Shown here: piece by piece, positions 23,332 through 34,104 of the stretch
How the letters are laid out: every line of letters begins with the position of its first letter
How positions within the stretch are numbered: position 1 is the first letter of the stretch
Assembly: GCA_032164245.1 (NCBI GenBank)
Contig: JAVMKO010000150.1
Span: forward strand, 124,001-188,000
Reading direction: 5' to 3'
DNA length: 64,000 nucleotides
Source: Sternotherus odoratus
Taxonomy: Eukaryota > Chordata > Testudines > Kinosternidae
The notes under the pieces: model-generated
Database searches by the model: none
Seen by the model: the letters and a program-made list of their open reading frames with translations, nothing else
What the model was told of the DNA's origin: nothing
Translations under genes and position numbers: made by a program

Positions 23332-23407
23332 GTAGCTGAGTGGTTAAGGCAATGGACTAGGAATCCATTGGGCATTCCCTGCACAGGTTCAAATCCTGTC
23401 AACTACG
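23332..23407 (+). pseudogene. tRNA-Ser pseudogene with AGG anticodon
   Basis: It retains the long variable arm and T-arm of the tRNA-Ser at 38152 (CACAGGTTCAAATCCTGTCA) but has lost part of the acceptor and D-stem. The anticodon loop reads CTAGGAA (AGG, a proline anticodon). Its upstream flank (23130-23330) matches the flank of the intact copy. Confidence 0.75.
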
Positions 23408-23579
23408 GTAGAACTGAATTTCAAAGGAGCAGCTGTTTATCAGGTCCTTCCAAGTGCTAAAGGTTGAGACATTTCTTAGAGGTTCCAGACACATCATCAG
23501 GCAGAATTTTCACAAGATCTCACTCCCACCATTAGAGCTCCATTTTCAGGTCCCAGTTAAATTTACTATAAAGTGACTG

Positions 23580-23651
23580 TTCCCTGACTGGGAATTGAAC
23601 CCAGGCCTTGGCAGTGAGAGTGCCAAATCCTAACCACTAGACCACCAGGGA
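23580..23651 (-). tRNA. tRNA-Glu (CTC)
   Basis: A 72-nt cloverleaf, minus strand: TCCCTGGTGGTCTAGTGG, anticodon loop with CTC, T-arm CTGGGTTCAATTCCCAG, and a fully pairing acceptor (TCCCTGG / TCAGGGA). No TTTT tract is seen immediately downstream, only short T runs. Confidence 0.9.
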
Positions 23652-24351
23652 AGTGATGATGCCACTGTTCTTCTCACCTGGACTACACTTTCTTAGGCTA
23701 CTTTCTATCCAGTTTCTGAAGCTGTTCCTTTGTCCATTCCCTAGGAGAGTAAGATCCGCAGGTGCAGGAACCCCCATGCTCAGGGTCACAAGCTGTGCCC
23801 AACCCAAGGTACTGAAACAAACTCAAATGATGCTTCCTCCAGCAGGATCACAGAGCAGCACAAACAAAACCCACGAGAAACAATCCTCCCCTGAATTCAT
23901 TTACCCCATCGCAACCCTCTCAGGAGTCTGCCTGGACACTTTGCAAGGAAGGACACTGAGCTGATAGGAGCTCTGGCAAAGAGACCCAGGGAGGGGTGTT
24001 GCCCCCCTCAGTGTGAGCTGATCGCATCCGGATTCTATGTAATGGGGCTCTGAGTGTTGCCATCTTGTGAGTTCTGTGTCCTCAATAAGAAGCCAAAGTG
24101 TTGAATCCCCCGGATCCTTCTGCTGGGAGCATAATGATTGCACAACAGCTGCAAGCCCTTTCCACTTCTCCTTGTCCTCCTCGACTTCCCCAGACCTTCC
24201 CCACAAATGGTTCTATCAGAGGTTGGAGGATCTAAGGACCTGCAGGTTTTCCTCACCCACAGCTTAAGGCAAACAGTGATTCCCTCCTCTGACACTCCTG
24301 GGCTTGGGCTTCTGGAGTTTTTCTCCAGGGGGATCTGATTCCCTGTGAAAA
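23652..24351. other. No gene recognised
   Basis: Short frames only, on both strands, with no domain or repeat family that I recognise. Confidence 0.3.
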
Positions 24352-25312
24352 TGTGTGTGTGGCCTGCAATGAACTTGCTTGTCTGCAAGCATATTGTCTA
24401 TATTGTCAACAAATATTGTACAAAGGTTGTGGTGTGAGGTGTCTCTGACCAGGTGATGATTTGCTGGTTATAATTATACTAGCTGTAGGCGTGAACCGTT
24501 TCTGTATTTGAAGTTATGAACATGGGCTATGGACTTGTTGCTCAGATGGATTTGATTCCAAGGAGCCTCAGTGATGTGTTTGGTCAACTTCTTGAGAAAG
24601 GACTATGCTCAGTAAGTGCTCAATCAAGGAAGACTTAACTGACAATGAACTTTGAAAGACACCAACCCACAGCTGAACTTTCCTGGGAATGTTCAAACTA
24701 ACATGGAAACAACAGCCAACAAACAGAGTCATGTATGGACATGTGACCAGCCTATTTGACTCCAGACTCCACCTTGTTGCTGTGATTTTCCACAGTCAGA
24801 ACTGAGGGGTGTCCTTCCATGGGCAGGAAATATAGAAGGCCCTGGAAACCCCTCCCTTTGTCTTCACTCCTGCTTCTGATCTCTGGAGGGACTTGGCTCC
24901 AAACGGAAGGGCTGAACAAAGCACTGAATGACCCGTACCGGCTGTGAATGTGCTGCAGAGAATTGATTTGAACCTGCAGTTTATTCCATCACTGTGACAA
25001 GTCTGAACCAAGAACATTGCCATCACTGTATGTAATTGATTCAATTTTAATTTTCCTCTCCCTCTTTTTTATTTTATGAATAAACCTTTAGTTTTTAGGT
25101 TCTAAGATTCATCAGTGTGATTTGTGGGTAAGATCTGACTTGTATATTGACCTGGGTCTGGGGCTTGGTCCTTTGGAATCAGGAGAAGCATTTTGCTTTT
25201 ACTGGGGTATTGGTTTTCATACCCACTCATCCTCATTAACGAGTGTCACCAGTGGGGATACTGAGAAACTGGAGTGTCTAAGGAAATTGCTTGTGTGACT
25301 TATGGTTAGCCA
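24352..25312 (+). mobile_element. LTR-like insertion
   Basis: A block with an AATAAA signal (about 25078-25083) followed by T-rich sequence, as in retroviral LTRs. It ends about where homology to 33540 resumes (AAACC/CAAAGTCCTCT), so it is an insertion relative to that duplicate. Ends are approximate and no coding remnant is seen. Confidence 0.4.
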
Positions 25313-25315
25313 GTG

Positions 25316-25830
25316 GGGTAAAACCAAAGTCCTCTTTCTTTGGCTGGTTTGGTGCCTTTAGAATAAAAGAAACCAAGACTTGGGTTATAACTGCCCTGCT
25401 CTAAATAAGCGTTCTTCAAAGATTTCCGGCCATACGCCCACTCCACGGTCTGGCATCCACTCACAGCCCCCTGGGGTATGTCCACCGAAATGCTGCCAAA
25501 ATGAAAGCTTCTGCTTTCAGTGGTGACATTTAGGTGGGACAAAAATAGACCGCCAGTCAATTCGGTGGTGTCCTTGGCAGGATTGGTAGCAGCACCAGGA
25601 TCTCGCGCACCCCTGGGGGGTGGTCTCACAAACCCCAATTTGAAGACCACTGCTCTACGCAATGTGTCCTGAACTGATCCTCTCAGAAGTGTCCCAACAA
25701 AGGCAGCATCGTTACAGCTGCACAAAGCTCTTGGTCTGTCTCATGGCTCATCAGGGAAGCGCGGCCATGCTGCCCGAGCCTGAGTCACATCCACAGACTG
25801 GACCACATGGGCTGACAGAGCGCAGAGCCA
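25316..25830. repeat. Direct duplicate of 33545-33805
   Basis: AAAGTCCTCT, GGTGCCTTTAGA, GGGTTATAACTGCCCTGCTC and GTCCTGAACTGATCCTCTC recur at 33545-33805 in the same order, with a hAT element added here. It is part of the segmental duplication that built this cluster. Confidence 0.75.
25407..25652. mobile_element. hAT-type MITE, about 246 bp
   Basis: Absent from the duplicate at 33.6 kb. The termini are roughly complementary (GTTCTTCAAAG and TTTGAAGACCACTG). Flanks are CTCTAAAT and CTCTACGC, and the empty site in the duplicate reads CTCTACGC. Confidence 0.65.
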
Positions 25831-26128
25831 CACGAGTCAATGACAGGTTAGGGGGGCCTCGGCTCTTTTCCCTGAGAGCCACACAGAGCTGCCAAGTGTC
25901 CCAAAAGCCTCCCTCATGTTCTCCTACAGCAGCTGCCTGGTGGTGTGGTAAAGAAAAGAGTCAAGGAAGCAATTCTGCCTCAGGCTCAGACCCCACACAT
26001 TTCCTTCAGCCCAGGCAGCTAGAGAGCTCCAGGGCAGGCTGCTGCTACAGCCACCTCATGCCTCACCACCTAGGCTGTTGGTGTCCTGCTGGTCACTGGC
26101 CCAGAGGAAAGAGAAACAAGCATTTGCC

Positions 26129-26200
26129 TAGCAGAGAATGATTTTGATCTATTAACCTCTGGGTGATAAGCTCAGTACACTTCTACTCCATCACTCGGCT
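26129..26200 (-). pseudogene. Initiator tRNA-Met pseudogene
   Basis: About 72 nt matching the iMet gene at 17733 on the same strand, with many substitutions. The anticodon region reads CTTATCA instead of CCCATAA, and the T-arm is decayed. Confidence 0.8.
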
Positions 26201-26309
26201 CCCTCCTCAGTGACAGTGTCCAGCACCCACACTAGAACCATGGGTGTGTGAGAACAGGCAGACCACTGTGCAGGCTGCTAGGCAAGAGCCCTAACCCCAG
26301 CACAACGGT

Positions 26310-26382
26310 GTCTCTGTGGTGCAATGGGTCAGTGTGTTCAGCTGTTAACCAAAGGATGGTGGTTTGAGCCCCCCCAGGGACA
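26310..26382 (+). tRNA. tRNA-Asn (GTT), slightly degenerate
   Basis: Acceptor GTCTCTG pairs with CAGGGAC. The D-arm is GGTGCAATGGGTCAGTG, the anticodon loop is CTGTTAA (GTT), and the B-box is GGTTTGAGCCC. It is one base shorter than the usual 74 nt and the anticodon stem has mismatches. No TTTT follows nearby. It may be a recent pseudogene. Confidence 0.7.
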
Positions 26383-27282
26383 GTTGTGATCCTTTCCCTC
26401 TCAAGACTTGCTGAGAGACTCAAAGGCCCCATTTCCCTGCCTCTAAACCCTCCCACTTGGCTTCAGTAGGTTCAGCTGAGATCCAAAGAGTTTGCTCAGC
26501 AGAGTCATGCAGTGGAAGTCTCCTGAACTGTAACTTGAAGTCCGTTGCTTGAATCCATTCTCTGCTAGGCACGTGCTTAGGAAGTAAGAGACAGATCCAC
26601 AGGCACATGAGATGGACTAGAAAGTGCAGTCTCAGGCTGGAAGGAAGCACTGTGGGCCCAGTGCTGAGAAAGCCCAGAGGGAGAGCAGCAGATAAGGGTG
26701 GGGAGAGAGACAAGCAATGAGTCCACAGTGCAGGTGTAAAGGAGGGTGTGGTGCCACTATTGTGGCAAAATTCCCTGGCTTATAGACAACCCTGGTAGAA
26801 GTGACTAGTGAAAGGATCTAAGTCCCTGACCCAGATGCCTGCCTCACCCCAAGGACTCTCTTTCTACTCGTGTGTGGCAGAGTCCTCGGAACCCCGACAA
26901 GGCTGGTCCCAGGATTCCAGGGGGCTCAACCCCCAACCTTGTCATGGTCACTTAGAACAGGGGCTGGGGTGTCTCCACTCTGGGTGTCTGACTCCCTGGG
27001 AGGGAATCCCAGGGTAGTTGTAGGCATGTCCATCCCAAGAAATGAGAGAAACAAGGTAGGGGAGGTAAGATCTTTTCTTGGCCATGTTCGGTTGGTGAGA
27101 GAGAGACGCTTTTGAGGCCCACAGAACGGAATCGCCTGCATGTCTCTGTGTGGCTTGAAAGTTTGTCTCGTTCCCCACCCCACAAGTAAAAACACTTGTC
27201 TCTACCCGCTCTCAACCCCACTGAGAAGTCTTTGGGGTCACTCCTTGCTTTTAGGGGGCTGGAAGAAGCACAACTAGCAGGT
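26383..27282. other. Flank duplicated in inverse near 29.2-29.4 kb
   Basis: About 26960-27190 is mirrored at 29205-29395 (for example ATCCCAAGAAATGAGAGAAAC against its complement). This shows that the inverted duplication extends towards a centre near 28.2 kb. No gene is seen. Confidence 0.5.
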
Positions 27283-27376
27283 GATCCAGTGGCGCAATGG
27301 GTTAGCGCACAGTACTTATAGAGCAGTGCTGAGGGAGGATATGCTGAGGTTGTGAGTTCAAGCCTCACCTGGAGCA
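27283..27376 (+). tRNA. tRNA-Ile (TAT) with intron
   Basis: A 94-nt gene. GATCCAGTGGCGCAATGGGT, anticodon TAT in ACTTATA, then about 20 nt of intron, then the 3' half with T-arm GTGAGTTCAAGCCTCAC and acceptor CTGGAGC. Vertebrate tRNA-Ile(UAU) genes are known to carry introns at this place. One acceptor mismatch (position 2). TTTT follows. Confidence 0.88.
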
Positions 27377-28176
27377 CTGGTTTTATGAACTAAATGGCTT
27401 CACCCCTCATTTGGCCCCTTGGAATAGAGAATTCCAGCCCAGGGACACTGGGGAGGGGAGGAGTCAAAACGCCCCCTTCAATTATTACCTCCTCTCCAGA
27501 GTACAGGTCGGGATCCACAACCCTTCCCCCCACCAGCCCCTGTGCCAGGGTCCCTCACGCAGAGCCCAGAGTCCTTCCCAGTCTTTGACCCTTGACTCAG
27601 AGCCTGGGGAGGGAGAGGAGCAAGGTAGCCAATGACTGAGGGTTTCCCTTCCATGGCCCATTTCCCTGGGCCTGGTCACACAGACAAGAAGCAGCAAAGG
27701 ACCAGAGGTCCGAAGCGCAGACAATGGGATGTTTATTGGAGATAGTTTCCAAGCAAGCACCTTGAGACGCCCTTCACCCCAGTCAGGCTTATCTCTATCC
27801 ACTGTCGCTGATAGAGTCTGTTCCCTTCCCAGACTCTCTGCAGAGCCCACATCGCTCTGCTGGAGGAGGGAGCCCTCGAGAAGAAGCAAAAGCTCCAAAC
27901 TTTCCTCCCATCCTGTCTCAGGCAGGACAGCCAGGTCAGCACAGTCACGTGGAGGCAGAAACAGAGCCCAGGAGACAGAGCTTCCACCTCCACCATGGGA
28001 GAATGCAGCCATCTGGGAGGAACCTGCTATGTGCCCAGAGGCCTTTATTCCTCCAGCCTGTGAGGACAGAGGGGGGGGGGTGTCAGGAAGTTTCCCCTTC
28101 TATTCCCCCCACACAAATGCTAAATCTTAAAGAGAAAAAGTAACATCACAAACGACTCCAGAGACACAGAATCTAA
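27377..28176. other. No gene recognised
   Basis: Frames are present on both strands (for example minus 27485-28012), but none resembles a known family or shows start or splice support. It lies near the centre of the inverted duplication. Confidence 0.3.
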
Positions 28177-28249
28177 CACCTGACCAGGGACTTGAACCCT
28201 GGACCCTCAGATTAAAAGCCTGATGCTCTACCAACTGAGCAAGCCAGGC
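28177..28249 (-). tRNA. tRNA-Lys (TTT)
   Basis: A 73-nt cloverleaf, minus strand: GCCTGGCTTGCTCAGTTGGT, anticodon loop CTTTTAA (TTT), and T-arm CAGGGTTCAAGTCCCTG. The acceptor pairs with two G-T pairs. No immediate TTTT tract. Probably functional, but the terminator is weak. Confidence 0.85.
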
Positions 28250-29500
28250 TCACAAAGTAAGGAGGAAGTTCATGGAGAGGAGAAATTAGTCAAGAAAACG
28301 GGACACACTAGAGGAAACATGTTGCTCTCTCTCTTCCCAGCCCCGGCCCTGGCACCAAATTACCCCAAAATTTCAAAATGCCCATGGCTGCACCAGCCCT
28401 GTCAACCAGCCCCATCCCTTGGCCACCCCCCCATGGGTTGTTCCCACTGTAAGGGGTAGGTCCAATCCTGGGGTGTGTGGGATCCTGGTCAACTCCCTCT
28501 GCCCTGCCTCTTCCCCCTATCCCCACACTCCCCCATTCCTGCTCTTCCCCCAGCAACCCTGCACTCACTGGCAGTGGTGGGAAGTGGAGAAACCCAGCCC
28601 CAGCCTGCTCTTCTCCACCAGCTCCCAGCCCACTCTGCTGCCCCTTCCCCTTCCCCAACCGCAGTCATGTCACTCTGGTTGAGGAAAGGACCGGCCCCGG
28701 CTCTCAGTGGCAGCAGGAAGCAGAGCACCATGGCTGGAAGCTGGTGGACTAGACCTGGCTGGGGCCAGGTTGCTTCACTTCCCACCACTGCCAATGAGTG
28801 GGGAGGGATCCCTTTCCCCAAGCCTCCTGCTCCAAGCAACATGGATGGGGTCAGGGTAAGGGAAGCAGAGCGGGCTCCTCCTGGCCTCCTGGTTATCCCC
28901 TGGGTGCACTGGCCCTTTGGGACCCCCAAAAGAGGCCCCCAACAGCTCCTCCCACCAGACCCTGCAAGAGAGGCCCAGGGCTCCACACAGCCCTTCCCCA
29001 TGGTGGGGCTGCATAGGGCACCCAGATGGCTAGGGACAGCACTGCCCTCAGGCATTTTGTCAGCATCATGCCCCAGACAACTGCACCTCCCCAAACTCCA
29101 CAAGACCCAGCTCATCAACCTGGCCGCTCTTACAGCCTCCTCTTCAGCCTGACTAATAGGAGGAGTTTTAAGTCTCCCTCCCTCAGGCCAAATCTCAGTT
29201 GAGGAGAGAGACAAAATTTCAAGCCACACCAAGACCTATGAGTGATTCAGTCCTTTGTGGCTTCATAGCTTGTCCCTTTCACCGACTGAACTTGGCCAAT
29301 AAAAAATATTTCCTCACCCTCCTTGTTTCTCTCATTTCTTGGGATGGACATGCCTACAACCACTCTGGGATTCCCTCCCAGGGAGTCAGACACCCTAAAA
29401 TTGTGCTGTGATATACTCTACATCAACAGAGCACTCTGGAACGGTCATAGTCACCTCCGGTTCCAGTGGGCGTCAGTCACCCAGCAGGAAGGAAAATACT
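28250..29500. other. Centre of the inverted duplication, no gene recognised
   Basis: 28560-28680 and 28740-28830 share partly complementary text around GAAGTGAAGCAACC and CACTGCCAATGAGTGGGGA. Several open frames overlap in both strands and look like compositional artefacts. Confidence 0.3.
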
Positions 29501-29837
29501 CGTTCTTGTAGGAATAGGGTCAGGGGAGCTGAGCACGTTGATGTTCCAGGCTTTGCAGCAAAGCAACCCTGGGTGTCAAATCAGCTGTTCTTAAGGGGGG
29601 TAGGAGGCAGGAATTGTTAAATAACAAATGTTGAGGGAAGTTGGTGTAAGTGGTCACCAAATGTTTCTTTGTGCTTATTAACAGAGAGAGGTGATTGATT
29701 TGCTGCTGAGTAAGCTCCCAGGACAGATCTCTGGGCACCAGATGTGCGTGCTTGTTCCAGCAGATCCCTGGCTCCAACTGTGCCCCACTCACTGCTGTAG
29801 AAGGGTCTTATATGAACTGAACCTGTACTCTTCTCAA

Positions 29838-29910
29838 GCCTTCTTAGCACAGTTGGCAGTGTGTCAGTCTCATCATCTGAAGGTCCTGAGTTCAAGCCTC
29901 AGAGAGGGCA
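29838..29910 (+). tRNA. Elongator tRNA-Met (CAT)
   Basis: A 73-nt cloverleaf nearly identical to the copy at 20361 on the other strand. The anticodon loop is CTCATCA rather than CTCATAA, one change at position 37. A long T tract follows directly, an excellent Pol III terminator. Confidence 0.9.
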
Positions 29911-30256
29911 TTTTTTTTTGTTCCCTGCTTCAGAGAAAAGAGACTAGAGCAGAGAGGTTTCTAAACACCCTCCCATCCAGCTCACAAACAGAGCGACTTT
30001 TCTGAGGCATTAACTTTTCCTTCTCCTTTAGGACTCTTTAATGCAGCTGGAAATACCCATCCCTAGAGGCCCCTTCCCACAGAGCACACAACCCTAGTGC
30101 AGAGAGAGAGCTGGGGACTGCTGGGTTGTTGGCATTGCCCGCCTTGCTCAGTGGTTGTTGTCCATAACCCGCCTTGCTCAGCCCCAAGCAGCCTTGACCC
30201 TTGCTTACTGTGATGCTGAGACTCCACTGCCTCAGCATCCTCGATCCCACTGCAGG

Positions 30257-30386
30257 CTGCCTCTGACCCCCATGAAGAACAGCTGATTTTATCCCCAGGC
30301 ACTTCATCCTCCTCCATAACCATGTCATCAAAATCACCTGGGTGACTGCATGAAACTCCTGACACTCCCCACTCCTCCTCCTTCAC
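30257..30386 (-). CDS. Conserved acidic open frame (copy 2), unknown
   Basis: The minus-strand frame from ATG at 30386 encodes CSHPGDFDDMVMEEDEVPG and DKISCSSWGSEAA, then continues with DAEAVESQHHSKQG towards 30190. It matches copy 1 at 19489, and most differences leave the peptide similar. The frame is head-to-head with promoter copy C. Function unknown. Confidence 0.3.
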
Positions 30387-30639
30387 GGGTGTGACCCGAC
30401 GTGACTGGTGTAAGATCCATTTCCTCCCAGCTCTCCCACTTCAGGGGTTTTCTTCCCCTTCTTTGCGCCCCCCCCGGCCCTATTGCCAGCAGAGCGTGCC
30501 CCTCCCCCAGCCCAGAAGTGTCCCTGTTTCAGGGTCTCCCACAAAACTCTTCTCTGGCTCCGGGAGAGGTTCCAATGGCCCCACACCAGTTACATCATCC
30601 AGGGCACATTTGCAGCCTGGCTCTGCCTCCCCCTGCTTA

Positions 30640-30719
30640 AGGTCACTTCTTCTCCTGGGAGAGTCAGGAACTACATCTCCCAGCCTGCACTGGGGGCACT
30701 TCCACCCTCTCCAGCGCAG
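30640..30719 (+). promoter_or_regulatory. Zinc-finger-type promoter and exon 1 (copy C)
   Basis: Plus-strand copy of the 8268 promoter: GGTCACTTCTTCTCC (decayed CRE/ETS), ACTACATCTCCCAGCCTGCA (about 30670-30689), and exon end GCGCAG|GTAAGG at 30719. It is the mirror partner of copy B. No downstream zinc-finger exon is seen. Confidence 0.5.
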
Positions 30720-31111
30720 GTAAGGGATGTCTCTCAGGCCGGGCTGACCCTCCCACTATCTCTCATCTTCTCCCAGCTGTGGCCTCTCCGGAACTACATC
30801 TTCCAGCCTGCCCCTCTGAAAAACAAAGTTTCCCTGGCTGGGGTCTAGGCGGGGTGTCTGTGACTGGCTGGATCTCACCAGGGATAAGCAGGGGCTGGGG
30901 CTGGTTTTGGTGAATCATTAGACTAAGGTGACCCCGGAGGCGAACGCAGCCACCACATTTCAGTTCAGCTTTGGAGTTGTGAGATACGGACAATCACCTA
31001 CCTAGAAAGTGTTTAAATCCCATGGGCACAACTCTCCCATGCACAGCTTGTGAGCTCAGCCAACTACAGAGAGCAGCCCTGTAAATGAATCATAGAGACC
31101 CTTTCACCCAT

Positions 31112-31183
31112 AGCAGAGTACTGCAGTGGCAGTGTGCTGGGCCCATAACCAAGCACTCAATAGATTAAACCCATCCTTTGCTA
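31112..31183 (+). pseudogene. Initiator tRNA-Met pseudogene
   Basis: Mirror partner of the intact gene at 17733. It keeps GTGCTGGGCCCATAACC but has a broken D-arm and T-arm (AATAGATTAAACCC). Confidence 0.85.
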
Positions 31184-31539
31184 GTTTGTGTTTTATTACT
31201 TCCAGCCATGGAAATCATTCAGCTGCCTTTATTTGCTCCACATAGTGATGAGGAACAAATTCTCTCCCTGTTTACACTTCCACAGTGATAAAGGAAGGAA
31301 TAAAGCCCCAGCAGAGCCTTATCCCTCAGAGTCCAGTCCTGTCAGAAGAGATGTGCGATGACTCAATCACATGGTGTCTTCTGCAGCAGGGTCTTTTTTC
31401 CTGGAGAAGCAGTACAGTTCCTAAGCAGAATCAGCCTTATTAATACTCTGCAACTAAACCAAGCCACCTGAATGATTCAAATCTTACTCCTTTGGAAAAT
31501 CTGCACCACTGCGCAAGCACAGACTTCATATCCCCCAAA

Positions 31540-32680
31540 GATTTATTTTGCATCTGACGAAGTGGGTATTAGCCCATGAAAGCTTATGCTTCAAAACATT
31601 TGTTAGTCTTTAAGGTGCCACAGGACTTTCTGTTGCTTCTGCAGATGCAGACTAACATGGCTACCTCTCTGATTCATGACAGGTTTTAGATTAGCAGCCG
31701 TGTTAGTCTGTATCTGTAAATAAGACAAGGAAGACTTTGTAGCACCTTAGAGACTAACCAGTTTATTTCAGCATAAGCTTTCATGGGCTATAGCCCACTA
31801 AATTGGATGCATAGACTGGAACAGAAGTAAGAGGCATTTATACACACAGAAAGCAAACAAAAAAAGTTGTAGATTAGCATACCAATTCAAAGAGGCTGTT
31901 TAATATGGATGGGCCATTATCATCAGGAGAAAAAATACCTTTTGAAATGGATTTCTGTGTCTGGCAGTAGATAACACCTGTTGAAGGTAAATTAACTAGG
32001 GAAATGCAATCAATTAGTGTAATGAGAGAACCATTCACAAGTTCTGTTTAACTCTTGGTTTATTGTGTCCAATTTGAAAATTAATTCCAGTTCCTCAGTT
32101 TCTCGTTGGAGTCTGTTTTGGAAGTTTTTCTGTTTCAAAACTGACACCATCGAGTCTTTAATGGAATGGCCAGGAAGATTGAAGTGTTCTCCTACTGGTT
32201 TTTAAATGTTATGATTCCTGATGTCAGATTTGTGTCCATTTATTCTTTTGCATAGAGACTGGCCTGTTTGGCCAATGTACATAGCAGGGGGCATTGCTGG
32301 CACATGATGGCCTATATCACATGGGTGGATGTGCAGGTGACTGAGCCTCTGATGGTGTAGCTAATGTGATTAGGTCTTCTGATGGTGTCAGTTGAATGGA
32401 TACGAGGACAGAGTTGGCATCGGGCTTTGTTACAAGGATAGGTACCTGGGTTAGTGTTTTTGGTGTGCGGTTGCTGGTGAGTATTTGTTTCAGGTTGGGG
32501 GGCTGTCTGCAAGCGAAGAGTGGTCTGTCTCCCAAGATCTGTGCGAGTGTGGGATCATCTTTCAGGACAGGTTGTAGGTCTTTGATGATGCGTTGGAGAG
32601 GCTTGAGTTGGAGGCTGAAGGTGATGGCTAATGGTGTTCTGTTTTTGTCGTTCTTGGGCCTGTCCTAAAAAACAGATTGA
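31540..32680 (-). mobile_element. Penelope-like retroelement remnant
   Basis: The minus-strand frame 32512-32312 encodes a cysteine-rich segment (GTYPCNKARCQLCPRIH, then TCTSTHVIYAI and C..C) that precedes the GIY-YIG endonuclease of vertebrate Penelope-like elements. The following lower-coordinate sequence matches the rest of that region (a QTG-type stretch and a NGHKSDI-like match), broken by stops and frameshifts. At 31548-31680 and again at about 31690-31800 are terminal repeats of the family (GACGAAGTGGG, CATGAAAGCTTATGCT, GTTAGTCTTTAAGGTGCCAC), in opposite orientations. The reverse transcriptase part is missing. Confidence 0.7.
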
Positions 32681-32808
32681 CAGAGCCAGAAGAGTACCCT
32701 GAAGCCACCTACTACAGGACAGGCCCAACAAAGACAAAGCTTGTCCCTCACTGGTGGGGGCTGGCAAAGAGTCAGATGTGGGCAGAAATGCTGTTCTAGC
32801 CAGAGGCA

Positions 32809-32882
32809 GGCACCATGGCTTAGCTGGCTAAGGCACTTGTCTAGTAAACAAGAGATCCTGGGTTCAACTCCCAGTGGTGCCT
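32809..32882 (+). tRNA. tRNA-Thr (AGT)
   Basis: A 74-nt cloverleaf with acceptor GGCACCA/TGGTGCC, D-arm TGGCTTAGCTGGCTAAGGC, anticodon loop CTAGTAA (AGT) and T-arm CTGGGTTCAACTCCCAG. A run of five T follows at once. It appears functional and is the reference for three decayed Thr-type copies nearby. Confidence 0.95.
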
Positions 32883-33059
32883 TTTTGTGTAGGTCTTGGG
32901 GCACCTGGTTTTGGCTGCTGTCAGAAGACAAGGTTCAGTTTCTCTCATGGTTTAAATTATACTCACAAGCACTGAAAATGGTGTTAAGAGCAGGTAGGTC
33001 AGTGGTCCAGTCTCCTCACAGATGACCCCTCCCTCTGGGACATGGGCAAAAGAGGGGCA

Positions 33060-33440
33060 GGTCTGAGCTCTCCCACCAAATGGCTCATTGTGGCTGCCAG
33101 AATCTGCAGATGGCTCATTTAGCTACACCCAGGGTTGAGTCCTGCTCTGTGCACTGTGTGTGAGAATGAAAATCATAAATCACCCTTTGAAATAACAAAT
33201 GCAGCAGGATGTGTTATTGTCCCTGCCACAAAGCAGACAGACTCATGGGGAACTGCCAGTGAGTCCAGGGTAATACTTCACTGGGGTTTTACCATTTCCA
33301 CTTGCTAAACTCCTTCCCAACCATGTGGGGTCCCACAGCCCGGTGCAGAGTCTGAGCTGAGATGTCTATGCTGCAAATTTTTCATCCAACCGCCCAAGAC
33401 CTGGGAGCCTGAGCTGGCATGGAACAGCCCTGGGTGTTTC
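33060..33440. repeat. Direct duplicate of 39080-39430
   Basis: CAAATGGCTCATTGTGGCTG, GAATGAAAATC, CAAAGCAGACAGAC and CCATTTCCAC occur in the same order at 39080-39430. Each copy lies near a tRNA-Thr-type sequence, so the unit was duplicated together with the tRNA. Confidence 0.75.
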
Positions 33441-34030
33441 ACTGCAGAGTGGACACAGCCTAGCATTATGTCTACACTTCCATTAACACACCCAAGTCAC
33501 TATTCCCAAACCCCGGGGCAGCTGATTCAGGCTTGTGGTTCTTGCAGTGCAGGGTTAAACCCAAAGTCCTCTCTCTTTGGCTGGTTCGGTGCCTTTAGAG
33601 TAAAGGAAACCCAGCCTTGGGTTATAACTGCCCTGCTCTACGCAATGTATCCTGAACTGATACTCTCAGAAGTGTCCAACAAAGGCAGCATCGTTACAGC
33701 TGCACAAAGCACTTGGCCTGTTTCATGGCTCGTCAGGGAAGTGCAGCCATGTTGCCCGAGCCTGAGTCATGTCCACAGCCTGGACCACATGGGCTGACAG
33801 CTGAGAGCTCCCACGAGGATCATGACTTTGATGGGAGCCCTGGGGGAACAATAAACCCCCTTTCAATTAACAGCTGAACTCACTGACCCACCATATCACA
33901 GAGACACCCAGCAGCAGCTGGTTTGCCAGGGCCTCTGCCCAGCATCCTGCACCACTTCCTGCCAGTGCCAGAGCTCACATGGCACTAGCTTGGCATGGAT
34001 TGTACATGGCACCCGTAACACATTCGACAA

Positions 34031-34104
34031 GGCACCTCTGGGAGCTACACCCCTAACCTCCACTCTACCCGGCAAGTGCCTTGGCCAGCTTAGCCACGGT
34101 GCTG
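34031..34104 (-). pseudogene. tRNA-Thr pseudogene, strongly decayed
   Basis: The minus strand keeps GCACCGTGGCTAAGCTGGCC and AAGGCACTTG and an acceptor end GAGGTGCC. The anticodon arm and T-arm are unrecognisable. Confidence 0.6.

Larger units (their letters stand above)
29500..31320. repeat. Right arm of the large inverted duplication
   Basis: Contains, in mirrored order to the left arm, tRNA-Met (29838), the acidic frame (30386-30257, minus), promoter/exon copy C (30640-30719, plus) and a decayed iMet (31112). Divergence is substantial, as shown by the decayed iMet and many substitutions. Confidence 0.8.

Noticed and set aside
27485..28012. 175-codon minus-strand frame near tRNA-Ile
   Set aside because: No family resemblance. 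Overlapping frames are open on the other strand as well, suggesting composition rather than coding.
28475..29232. Overlapping frames of about 225 and 247 codons on opposite strands
   Set aside because: Proline- and glycine-rich, not conserved in mirrored segments, no start context.
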